A program made the translations under genes and the position numbers. From the NCBI GenBank assembly GCA_034766995.1, contig CM068325.1, forward strand, positions 6,680,274 through 6,744,273: a stretch of 64,000 nucleotides of DNA, given 5' to 3'. The notes under the pieces are model-generated. The model did not search any database, was not told the DNA's origin, and worked only from the letters and a program-made list of their open reading frames with translations. This DNA comes from Acanthacorydalis orientalis (Eukaryota; Arthropoda; Insecta; Megaloptera; Corydalidae). This document shows positions 61,401 to 64,000 of the stretch, piece by piece (position 1 is the first letter of the stretch; every line of letters starts with the position of its first letter).

Positions 61401-64000
61401 ATGGACGTTTGAATCGAATTGATCGTAGTAGGCGTATTTGGACGAATTTTCTTTTTATATTTGGATCGATTGTAGAAAAATCAAAGATCTTTTATTTAGT
61501 ATCTCTTGTTTCTAGCCCAAATCTTAATACTTTTTGAGAAAAATCCAAAAAACTAAAAAATCAATTTCAAAAACCTGACTTTAAATGGACGTTTGAATCG
61601 AATTGATCGTAGTAGGTGTATTTGTACGAATTTTCTTTTTATATTTTAACCAATTATAGAACATTTAAATCAATTACATTTAGTATTTATTGTTTTTTGC
61701 TCAAATGTTAATAGTTTTTGAGAAAAATCCAAAAAACTAAAAAATCAATTTCAAAAACCTGACTTTAAAGTAACGTTCGACTCGAATTGGTCGTAGTAGG
61801 CGTATTCGCACGAATTTTGTTTTCATATTTTGATCGATTGTAGATAAATCAAAGCTCTTTTTTTTTAGTGTCAGTTGTTTTTAGCCCAAATCTTAATAGT
61901 TTTTGAGAAAAATCCAAAAAACTAAAAAATCAATTTCAAAAACCTGACTTTAAATGAACGTTCTGTCCGAATTGATCGTAGTAGGCGTATTTAAACAAAT
62001 TTTCCCTTCATATTTGAACCGATTATATAAAAATCAAAGCTCTCTCGTTTACTGTCTAGTGTCCTTCGTTCAAATCCTAATAGTTTTTTATCGATGTAGA
62101 TTTTATCCATTCACAAACTCATAACTAGATCTTTGAGGATAGTAAGAGTACTGGCAGGGACTCCGATCGATATAAAACTTGAATATCGACCTGGAAAAGT
62201 AGGAAACATTCCTAAAAGTCCCCACACGAGCTTCTAGATCAAGTTTCGATCCTTCTTTTTCGATTTCTATCTAATAAGCGGATCATTTTTCCCTTTCAAA
62301 CCGATTGAGGTCCTTGAGAAAATGTCTAAAACACGAGCATCGGTTCACAAACTCATAACTAGATCTTTGAGGATAGTAAGAGTACTGGCAGAGACTCCGA
62401 TCGATGTAAAACTTGAATATCGACCTGGAAATGTGGGAAACATTCCTAAAAGTCTCCAAACGAGCTTCTAGATCAAGTTCGGATGCTTCTTTTTCGATTT
62501 CTATCTAATAGGCGGATCATTTTTTTTTTCAAACCGATTAGGGTCCTTGAAAAAATCTGTAAAATATGAGAATCAGTTCACAAACACATAAATAGATCTT
62601 CGAGGATAGTAAGAGTACTGGCAGGGACTCCGATCGATGTAAAACTTGAATATCGACCTGGAAATGTGGGAAACATTCCTAAAAGTCTCCAAACGAGTTT
62701 CTAGATCAAATTTGGATGCTTCCTCTTCGATTTCTATCTAATAGGCGGATCATTTTATCCTTTCAAACCGATTAGGGTCCTTGAAAAAATCTGTAAAACA
62801 TGAGAATCATTTCACAAACACATAAATAGATCTTCGAGGATAGTAGGAGTACTGGCAGGGACTCAGATCGATGTAAAACTTGAATATCGACCTGGAAAAG
62901 TGGGAAAATTTCCTAAAAGTCTCCATACGAGTTTCTAGATCAAGTTCGGATGCTCCTTTTCGATTTCTATCTAATAGACGGATCATTTTTTCCTCTCAAA
63001 CCGATTAGGGTCCTTGAAAAATCTGTAAAATATGAGAATCGGTTCACAAACTCATAAATAGATCTTTGAGGTTGGTAGGAGTACTGTCGGGGACTCCGAT
63101 CGATCATCGCGCGTCTAACCTCGAAGATTCGCCACCGATTCGACGCGCGATTCGTTCCAGAGTGTCGAGACGATGACCGAGCGCTTCTACAACGAGATGC
63201 GCCGCCACTACTACACGACGCCGAGCAGCTACCTCGAGCTGCTCAAGCTGTACAGGATCATGCTCGAGAAGAAGCGCGAGCGGATCACAGCGAGCCGCGA
63301 CCGGATCGCGAACGGCGTGACGAAGCTGCACGAGACGAACGTGCTGATCAAGAACATGCGCGAGGACCTGATCGCGATGCGGCCGGCGCTCACGGCGAAG
63401 TCGAAGGCGGTCTCGGACCTGCTCGTCACGCTCGCGAAGGAGCAGGAGCAGGCCGACCAGGTCCGGACCGTCGTCAAGGAGGACGAGGCGTGCGCTCAGG
63501 TAACGGTCGGCGGCCGACCGCTCCGACGGACCGACGGCCGTGCGGTTTCGCTCCCGCTCACCCTCCGTCCCGATAGGAGAAGGCGGCCGAGACGCAGGTC
63601 CTCGCCGACGAGGCGCAGAAGGATCTCGAGAGCGCCATGCCGGCGCTCGAGGCGGCGAGGATCGCGCTCGAGGCGCTCAACAAGAGCGACATCAACGAGC
63701 TGAGGGTGTTCCAGAAGCCGCCGAAGCTCGTACAGTTCGTCATGGAAAGCGTCTGTCTCCTGCTCGGATCCAAGTGCGCTCCGGCGGCCGGTCGCCGCGC
63801 TGGGAACTCGAGGATACGAGACAGGTCTATGCTTTCAGGCTCGACTGGGCGTCGGCGAAGCAAGTGCTCGGCGACGTGAACTTCCTGAAGCGGCTGAAGG
63901 AGTACGACAAGGACCACGTGTCGGACATCATGCTGAGGAAGCTGAAGATCTACATAGAGCACAAGGATTTCGTGCCGGACGTCGTGGCGGCGACGTCGAA
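6872..64000 (+). CDS. Axonemal dynein heavy chain (inner-arm DNAH3/7/12 type), 43 exons in window, 3' incomplete
   Basis: This ATPase motor subunit drives ciliary and sperm-flagellar bending, and in insects also moves chordotonal cilia. Exons: 6872-6966, 8958-9042, 9544-9664, 13889-14135, 15661-15942, 16024-16192, 16255-16396, 19779-19854, 19923-20103, 20189-20355, 20426-20652, 20739-20913, 23292-23493, 23560-23739, 23815-23943, 24026-24283, 27354-27563, 27631-27843, 27906-28052, 28173-28349, 28425-28820, 31022-31129, 31188-31324, 35003-35193, 35268-35529, 35602-35747, 35803-36074, 37539-37751, 37817-38002, 38065-38253, 41069-41263, 41334-41769, 44185-44440, 44513-44705, 44785-45008, 47937-48183, 48255-48445, 55410-55582, 55648-55831, 60554-60719, 63161-63499, 63577-63773, 63839-64000+. 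All have GT-AG borders and keep frame. P-loops: AAA1 at residues 1444-1451, AAA2 1725-1732, AAA3 2069-2076, AAA4 2422-2430. No stop or frameshift is seen, so the gene looks functional. Family sure; paralogue less so. Confidence 0.93.
6967..8957 (+). repeat. Intron 1: ~190-bp tandem array, about 8 copies (7040-8500)
   Basis: Units contain GAAAATCTTGAAATTGAAGC, GTGAATCGATTTAGTGCGAC and a pyrimidine tract ending TTCCAG. Spacing of the first motif runs about 177-202 bp (7133, 7329, 7510, 7703 and on to 8279). Copies degrade toward both ends. The last ~450 bp are non-repetitive and end at acceptor TTTCCAG before exon 2. Each unit carries a 3' splice-site-like TTTTTCCAG. Confidence 0.85.
8958..9042 (+). 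CDS. Dynein heavy chain exon 2
   Basis: Residues 32-60 ([20 protein letters not shown] and following), between acceptor TTTCCAG and donor GTAAGT. Low-complexity basic N-terminal tail. It is supported by frame continuity and strong splice sites. Confidence 0.75.
9043..9543 (+). other. Intron 2, the only long intron without a tandem array
   Basis: The 501 bp hold no tandem repeat or ORF of note, only scattered GATCGATC-type words and ordinary GTAAGT/CAG borders. Confidence 0.6.
9544..9664 (+). CDS. Dynein heavy chain exon 3
   Basis: Residues 61-101, basic then acidic ([19 protein letters not shown], then a region ending EEMDATAY). Acceptor TTTCAG, donor GTAAAT; ends in phase 1. The single G left over joins GT at 13889 to make a Gly codon, which fixes the next exon. 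Confidence 0.75.
9665..13888 (+). repeat. Intron 3: ~183-bp tandem array, about 20 copies (9760-13340)
   Basis: Monomers contain GATCATTTCTTCCAGGAAAA, GATCTGCTTGTCACATGAGA and CTTGTGATTTAGAGA. Spacing is about 183 bp and the central copies (10500-12500) are nearly identical, with a larger repeated block. The monomer length is 3 x 61 and lacks stops on the minus strand, which creates long spurious minus ORFs of 61-residue repeats. A run of 14 G sits just before the array (9687-9700). Every copy has a TTCNTCCAG acceptor look-alike. Confidence 0.95.
13889..14135 (+). CDS. Dynein heavy chain exon 4
   Basis: Residues 101-183, including [20 protein letters not shown] and [17 protein letters not shown]. 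Bounded by acceptor CCTGCTAG and donor GTAAGT. The latter segment resembles the N-terminal region of DNAH3/7/12-type chains. The preceding candidate exon at 13806 is not needed for phase. Confidence 0.75.
14136..15660 (+). repeat. Intron 4: dimeric ~152 bp x 2 (~303 bp) tandem array that runs into exon 5
   Basis: Two related half-units alternate, one with GGAGATGTCGCAAGTGCCGAG and one with GGAGATGCCACACGTGCCGA, giving a ~303-bp higher-order repeat of about 4 copies. The left end has inverted copies, including a 20-bp perfect hairpin at 14430-14449/14468-14487. The first ~35 coding bases of exon 5 continue the array in register. Confidence 0.9.
15661..16396 (+). CDS. Dynein heavy chain exons 5-7 (N-terminal tail)
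   Basis: Exons 15661-15942, 16024-16192 and 16255-16396 (residues 183-381), separated by 81- and 62-bp introns. Exon 5 holds the tail region [11 protein letters not shown]...GVTQYRG...[11 protein letters not shown]...[11 protein letters not shown], the part that most clearly points to the DNAH3/7/12 group of single-headed inner-arm dyneins. Exon 7 is rich in helix-forming residues ([17 protein letters not shown]). The first codons of exon 5 (EMPHAPKPV) come from sequence homologous to the intron 4 repeat. Confidence 0.9.
16397..19403 (+). repeat. Intron 7: ~20-bp motif satellite with ~185-bp higher-order period (16420-19275)
   Basis: The basic motif is CATTTTTACTCTTTAAAAAG with variants CCTCATTAAAAAGAAATTT and AGTCTTTAAAAAGATACTT. 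The latter recurs about every 185 bp (16527, 16712, 16898, 17101, 17285 and so on), showing a higher-order repeat of roughly nine or ten sub-units. The reverse complement of the same family fills intron 39. No coding potential is seen. Confidence 0.93.
19404..19450. repeat. (TA)n microsatellite in intron 7
   Basis: TA run with GTATATATACATA edges, between the satellite and the last ~330 bp of the intron. Downstream are an A16 run (~19664) and a C-rich tract (~19722). Confidence 0.9.
19779..20913 (+). CDS. Dynein heavy chain exons 8-12
   Basis: Exons 19779-19854, 19923-20103, 20189-20355, 20426-20652 and 20739-20913 (residues 381-656), with introns of 68-86 bp. They encode the tail-to-linker transition, including [34 protein letters not shown] and [16 protein letters not shown]. 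Exon 9 ends at a less typical donor, CAG|GTCGCG, and exon 11 ends at GTCAGT. Phases agree throughout. Codons are strongly G/C-ending, unlike the introns around them. Confidence 0.9.
20914..23291 (+). repeat. Intron 12: ~134-bp (x3) and ~150-bp (x10) tandem arrays
   Basis: The first block (about 21280-21720) repeats TGCAGGACTTTTTAGGCTTC every ~134 bp. The second block (21770-23240) repeats GATCTATAAATCATTCA, TTCTCTGTGTAGATTT and CGCTGTAGATCCTTGAAAAT every ~150 bp. The last, more diverged copy ends only about 60 bp before exon 13. Confidence 0.88.
23292..24283 (+). CDS. Dynein heavy chain exons 13-16 (start of linker)
   Basis: Exons 23292-23493, 23560-23739, 23815-23943 and 24026-24283 (residues 656-912), with introns of 66-82 bp. 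Mostly helical and acidic/basic: [25 protein letters not shown]-like stretches, then the dynein linker signature [18 protein letters not shown] followed by EWKTADF. Donors are GTGAGT, GTACTA, GTGCGT and GTGCGG. Confidence 0.92.
24284..27353 (+). repeat. Intron 16: ~325-bp dimeric array (two ~165-bp halves), decaying rightward
   Basis: TGGTCCCAAAAGTCTATAAAA recurs near 24669, 24995 and 25327. A companion half-unit (CTACTGTCCCAAATATATTA) recurs near 24797, 25121 and 25457. Copies become unrecognisable by about 26500-27300. TTTCTTCCAGGAAGATC and TTCTTCCAGGAT acceptor-like strings recur in the units. Confidence 0.82.
27354..28820 (+). CDS. Dynein heavy chain exons 17-21 (linker)
   Basis: Exons 27354-27563, 27631-27843, 27906-28052, 28173-28349 and 28425-28820 (residues 913-1293), with introns of 62-120 bp. 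This is the conserved linker/motor N-terminal region: [81 protein letters not shown], and the long exon 21 with the linker C-terminus ([19 protein letters not shown]). All sections match the axonemal family closely, making this one of the safest parts of the model. Confidence 0.95.
28821..31021 (+). repeat. Intron 21: ~147-bp tandem array with ~295-bp dimer structure (28990-30860)
   Basis: CTCCAGTTCTTTCTAAATCA recurs every ~147 bp (29202, 29350, 29496 and so on). Alternate copies differ consistently (ATCACTCCTTGATGA versus ATCAAACATTGATGA, and ACTTTTTATCATCACCCG versus CTCTTTGTCTTCACCAG), so the array is a two-monomer higher-order repeat of about 6 dimers. A run of 10 G near 28845 opens the intron. 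Confidence 0.9.
31022..31324 (+). CDS. Dynein heavy chain exons 22-23
   Basis: Exons 31022-31129 and 31188-31324 (residues 1294-1375), with a 58-bp intron. Sequence [20 protein letters not shown], then [16 protein letters not shown], the conserved stretch between linker and AAA1. Ends in phase 2 at donor GTAGAG. Confidence 0.93.
31325..35002 (+). repeat. Intron 23: ~132-bp tandem array, about 26 copies (31400-34990)
   Basis: Every unit has TCCTGGATCATAGATCATTG, TATCTTACAATTCGTCC, TTTCCAGGATT and TCTTTTCTAGCAACATTT. The last motif matches the true acceptor and first bases of exon 24 (TTTCCAG|CAACA), so the array provides about two dozen acceptor look-alikes in front of the real one. Units near 31830-32340 are almost identical, while the right half is more variable. 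Confidence 0.94.
35003..36074 (+). CDS. Dynein heavy chain exons 24-27 (AAA1, main ATPase site)
   Basis: Exons 35003-35193, 35268-35529, 35602-35747 and 35803-36074 (residues 1375-1665), with introns of 55-74 bp. AAA1 is the principal ATP-hydrolysis site. Walker A is GPAGTGKT (1444-1451) followed by [11 protein letters not shown]. Walker B is CCFDEFNRI (Asp1496, Glu1497 intact). The sensor region [18 protein letters not shown] and SMMVPDY follow. All key residues are present, so the motor site appears active. Confidence 0.97.
36075..37538 (+). repeat. Intron 27: ~279-bp tandem repeat, about 4 copies (36230-37380)
   Basis: GGACTCGGATAGTGTGTC-like motifs recur near 36251, 36527, 36808 and 37073, with GGACCGGCACCGGTCCTG (palindromic) and GAATTGAGTCTAGTGTCC in each unit. 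The final ~150 bp before exon 28 are unique. Confidence 0.88.
37539..38253 (+). CDS. Dynein heavy chain exons 28-30 (AAA2)
   Basis: Exons 37539-37751, 37817-38002 and 38065-38253 (residues 1666-1861), with 65- and 62-bp introns. AAA2 P-loop GPTGGGKT (1725-1732), then [17 protein letters not shown], and the Walker B-like [19 protein letters not shown] where FDGPVD is usual. Exon 30 ends within the hallmark [13 protein letters not shown] motif. A diverged copy of the end of exon 30 lies 182 bp downstream in intron 30. Confidence 0.96.
38254..41068 (+). repeat. Intron 30: partial exon-30 copy plus ~182-bp tandem array, ~10 copies (39060-40970)
   Basis: Array units carry GCGATTCCAAGCTAATTTC, TTGGAATTCCATG, GATTACAAAGCTTCTACC and CAAGCTTCGATTATTCTAA, spaced about 182 bp (39159, 39340 and so on to 40805). 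At 38388-38468 is a copy of the last coding and first intronic bases of exon 30. The array decays about 100 bp before exon 31. Confidence 0.9.
41069..41769 (+). CDS. Dynein heavy chain exons 31-32 (AAA2 end to AAA3 P-loop)
   Basis: Exons 41069-41263 and 41334-41769 (residues 1862-2072), with a 70-bp intron. Starts [20 protein letters not shown] and includes [25 protein letters not shown] and the AAA3 entry [22 protein letters not shown]. The exon 32 donor cuts the last glycine codon of the AAA3 P-loop after its first base. Confidence 0.96.
41770..44184 (+). repeat. Intron 32: 14-bp G-rich minisatellite, ~164-bp repeats and a ~293-bp duplication
   Basis: Three successive repeat types. At 42087-42600, about 35 copies of a 14-bp GAGAGGCGTGCGTT unit with strong strand asymmetry (G/T-rich top strand). 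At 42680-43250, three to four ~164-bp units around TGGAATTCTAGCC and CTGAATCTATATCATC. At 43380-44000, a ~293-bp segment repeated twice (GACTCAAACCCTATTTTCAA near 43460 and 43752). Minus-strand ORFs over the 14-bp array are artefacts of its translation. Confidence 0.9.
44185..45008 (+). CDS. Dynein heavy chain exons 33-35 (AAA3)
   Basis: Exons 44185-44440, 44513-44705 and 44785-45008 (residues 2072-2296), with introns of 72 and 79 bp. Completes the AAA3 P-loop (GGTGVGKS, 2069-2076). Walker [10 protein letters not shown], then [12 protein letters not shown], the [18 protein letters not shown] sensor loop and [14 protein letters not shown]. All conserved features of the AAA3 regulatory nucleotide site are present. 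Confidence 0.96.
45009..47936 (+). repeat. Intron 35: ~215-bp tandem array, about 10 copies (45290-47520)
   Basis: GACTTCCACGATGATTAAAT recurs about every 215 bp (45570, 45788, 46000 to 47290), with TTTCCAGTCCTTTTACTCC, AAGGCTCGTTTTTCTTC and GTTTAAGGTCTCGAATC. The remaining ~400 bp before exon 36 are more GC-rich and degenerate. Confidence 0.92.
47937..48445 (+). CDS. Dynein heavy chain exons 36-37 (AAA3 end to AAA4 P-loop)
   Basis: Exons 47937-48183 and 48255-48445 (residues 2296-2442), with a 71-bp intron. Contains [15 protein letters not shown], then the AAA4 entry and P-loop [15 protein letters not shown] (2422 onward). Axonemal chains usually read GVGGSGRQS here, so two small residues are changed but the Lys/Gln/hydroxyl order is kept. 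Donor is GTGTGT. Confidence 0.94.
48660..49941 (-). mobile_element. mariner-family DNA transposon in intron 37
   Basis: A 1,282-bp element flanked by the TA target duplication typical of Tc1/mariner elements (48658-48659 and 49942-49943). Terminal inverted repeats are 27 bp and perfect, beginning ACAGGTGGGCTGAAAAG. It carries a minus-strand transposase relic. The perfect termini suggest a recent insertion. It is the only complete transposon seen inside the dynein gene. Confidence 0.96.
48726..49763 (-). pseudogene. mariner transposase, broken by at least three frameshifts
   Basis: The full-length frame would be about 346 codons, the usual mariner size. The start ATG is at 49763 ([12 protein letters not shown]), followed by the helix-turn-helix region with [10 protein letters not shown]. 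The catalytic Asp residues of the DD34D triad are all visible ([31 protein letters not shown]). Disruptions: a homopolymer of nine T on the + strand at 49707-49715, a small deletion near 49190 just after the TQKSAG segment, and an extra base in the T-run near 48822. It cannot produce an active transposase. Confidence 0.9.
49944..53500 (+). repeat. Intron 37, subfamily A: ~182-bp tandem array, about 17 copies (50160-53500)
   Basis: Units contain TCTTGGTTAGAATTCTGATT, GGAGGAGTCGTCCCGAGTTA, CCTTGATATCGTCCAGAG and the palindromic core AGAGAATTTAATTCTCT followed by ATAAGATATATTTTTTTC. Motif positions 50281, 50463, 50644, 50826, 51008 and 51190 give a steady ~182-bp period. Copies are highly similar. 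The first ~200 bp after the mariner are unique sequence. Confidence 0.95.
53501..55409 (+). repeat. Intron 37, subfamily B: ~182-bp tandem array, about 9 copies, reaching exon 38
   Basis: Units carry CGAATAAAGCATCGATTTTTC, GAACACACACTCCGCTC and CAAATATCTTCATCA, with a diverged core TTAAATTCTCTATAGAAAA clearly related to subfamily A and the same ~182-bp period. The ~70 bp before exon 38 (AACATGTACACCGACAGGAC) match a unit at 53520-53550 (AACATATACACCGACAGGAC), so the 3' end of the intron belongs to the array. Confidence 0.93.
55410..55831 (+). CDS. Dynein heavy chain exons 38-39 (AAA4)
   Basis: Exons 55410-55582 and 55648-55831 (residues 2442-2561), with a 65-bp intron. Includes [23 protein letters not shown]4 Walker [32 protein letters not shown] and [20 protein letters not shown]. 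Isolated between a 7.0-kb and a 4.7-kb repeat-filled intron that carry the same palindromic repeat in opposite orientations. Confidence 0.96.
55832..59225 (-). repeat. Intron 39, part 1: ~20-bp satellite, reverse complement of the intron 7 family (55975-59225)
   Basis: Dense copies of AAATGTCTTTTTAAAGAGTAA and variants (TTTTAAAGTGTAAGAAAGTA, CTTTTTAACAGAAAAAAAT). These are the reverse complement of the intron 7 motif TTACTCTTTAAAAAGACATTT. Sub-unit spacing is less regular than in intron 7. No gene content. Confidence 0.93.
59226..60553 (-). repeat. Intron 39, part 2: ~179-bp repeat, 5 copies, reverse complement of the intron 37 core (59570-60460)
   Basis: TTCTGAAAAAAATACATCTT followed by ATAGAGAATTCAATTCTCTTTC recurs near 59573, 59755, 59925, 60107 and 60286. 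Reverse-complemented, this is the intron 37 core (GAGAATTTAATTCTCTATAA then GATGTATTTTTTTC) with one or two changes. The rest of the unit (GATATTTACGTTTATTTGAC, CCTAATTACGGCCGTAATTA) is specific to this intron. Bases 59226-59570 are unique. Confidence 0.9.
60554..60719 (+). CDS. Dynein heavy chain exon 40 (AAA4 end)
   Basis: Residues 2561-2616, with the near-invariant dynein motif [18 protein letters not shown] followed by PREALMSVA. Acceptor GTCCACAG, donor GTAAGG. The exon stands alone between two repeat-filled introns. Confidence 0.96.
60720..63160 (+). repeat. Intron 40: ~183-bp array (x6, 61020-62080) then ~234-bp array (x5, 62100-63100)
   Basis: First array: CGTAGTAGGCGTATTCGGAC, AAATCTTAATAGTTTTTGAG and AAAAATCAATTTCAAAAACC every ~183 bp. 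Second array: CACAAACTCATAACTAGATC, GTAAGAGTACTGGCAGGGAC and TTGAATATCGACCTGG every ~234 bp (62112, 62346, 62579, 62813, 63046). The last copy ends about 55 bp before exon 41. Confidence 0.93.
63161..64000 (+). CDS. Dynein heavy chain exons 41-43 (stalk coiled coil, cut by window edge)
   Basis: Exons 63161-63499, 63577-63773 and 63839-64000+ (residues 2617-2849), with 77- and 65-bp introns. Starts [20 protein letters not shown], then [16 protein letters not shown] long heptad-rich helix (coiled coil 1 of the stalk) follows, with [27 protein letters not shown] and [20 protein letters not shown]. Exon 43 has [20 protein letters not shown] and runs off the window. The microtubule-binding tip and second stalk helix lie to the right. 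Confidence 0.96.

Noticed and set aside
1..64000. tRNA, rRNA or known small RNA genes
   Set aside because: No A/B-box cloverleaf, rRNA core or other recognisable RNA gene was noticed on either strand. A covariance-model scan would be needed to exclude small ones.

Overview
This is an insect nuclear DNA window, most likely from a hymenopteran (inference: GC-rich, CpG-rich exons with mostly G/C third codon positions, inside AT-rich non-coding DNA, plus a pacifastin gene, a mariner and an RTE-type LINE). No bacterial, viral or organellar genes are visible.

Layout. Bases 1-2540 hold the 3' part of a pacifastin-type serine-protease-inhibitor gene (+ strand), preceded by a 47-48 bp tandem array of about 25 copies. 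Bases 2600-6480 are a repeat graveyard: degraded ORF-like sequence, several (TA)n microsatellites, a 5'-truncated RTE-like LINE (minus strand), a second 3' fragment of the same LINE, and a 164-bp near-perfect palindrome. A CpG-rich block at 6630-6960 is the probable promoter and 5' UTR of the main gene.

From 6872 to the right edge, and continuing beyond it, the window is one gene on the + strand: an axonemal dynein heavy chain of the DNAH3/DNAH7/DNAH12 inner-arm type. I built a model of 43 exons (8,546 coding nt, about 2,849 codons) in which every exon keeps the reading frame. It covers the N-terminal tail, the linker, AAA1 (GPAGTGKT), AAA2 (GPTGGGKT), AAA3 (GGTGVGKS), AAA4 (GVSGMGKQT) and the first coiled coil of the stalk. 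The microtubule-binding domain, AAA5, AAA6 and the C-terminus lie beyond the window.

The striking feature is the introns. Twenty-six are short (55-120 bp) and sixteen are long (about 0.5-7 kb). Fifteen of the sixteen long ones are filled by tandem-repeat arrays, nearly all private to one intron. Monomers near 180-190 bp recur in seven unrelated arrays. Two repeat families occur in two introns each, in opposite orientation. A ~20-bp-based family fills intron 7 (+) and intron 39 (reverse complement). A palindromic-core family fills intron 37 (+) and the 3' part of intron 39 (reverse complement). The pre-mRNA therefore carries nested complementary intronic arrays flanking exons 8-39 and exons 38-39. 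Several arrays copy real exon-boundary sequence (exon 5 start, exon 24 acceptor, exon 30 end). A mariner element with intact termini but a broken transposase sits in intron 37. This architecture recalls the satellite-filled giant introns of Drosophila Y-linked dynein genes, here apparently in another lineage. All positions, copy numbers and periods were read by eye.
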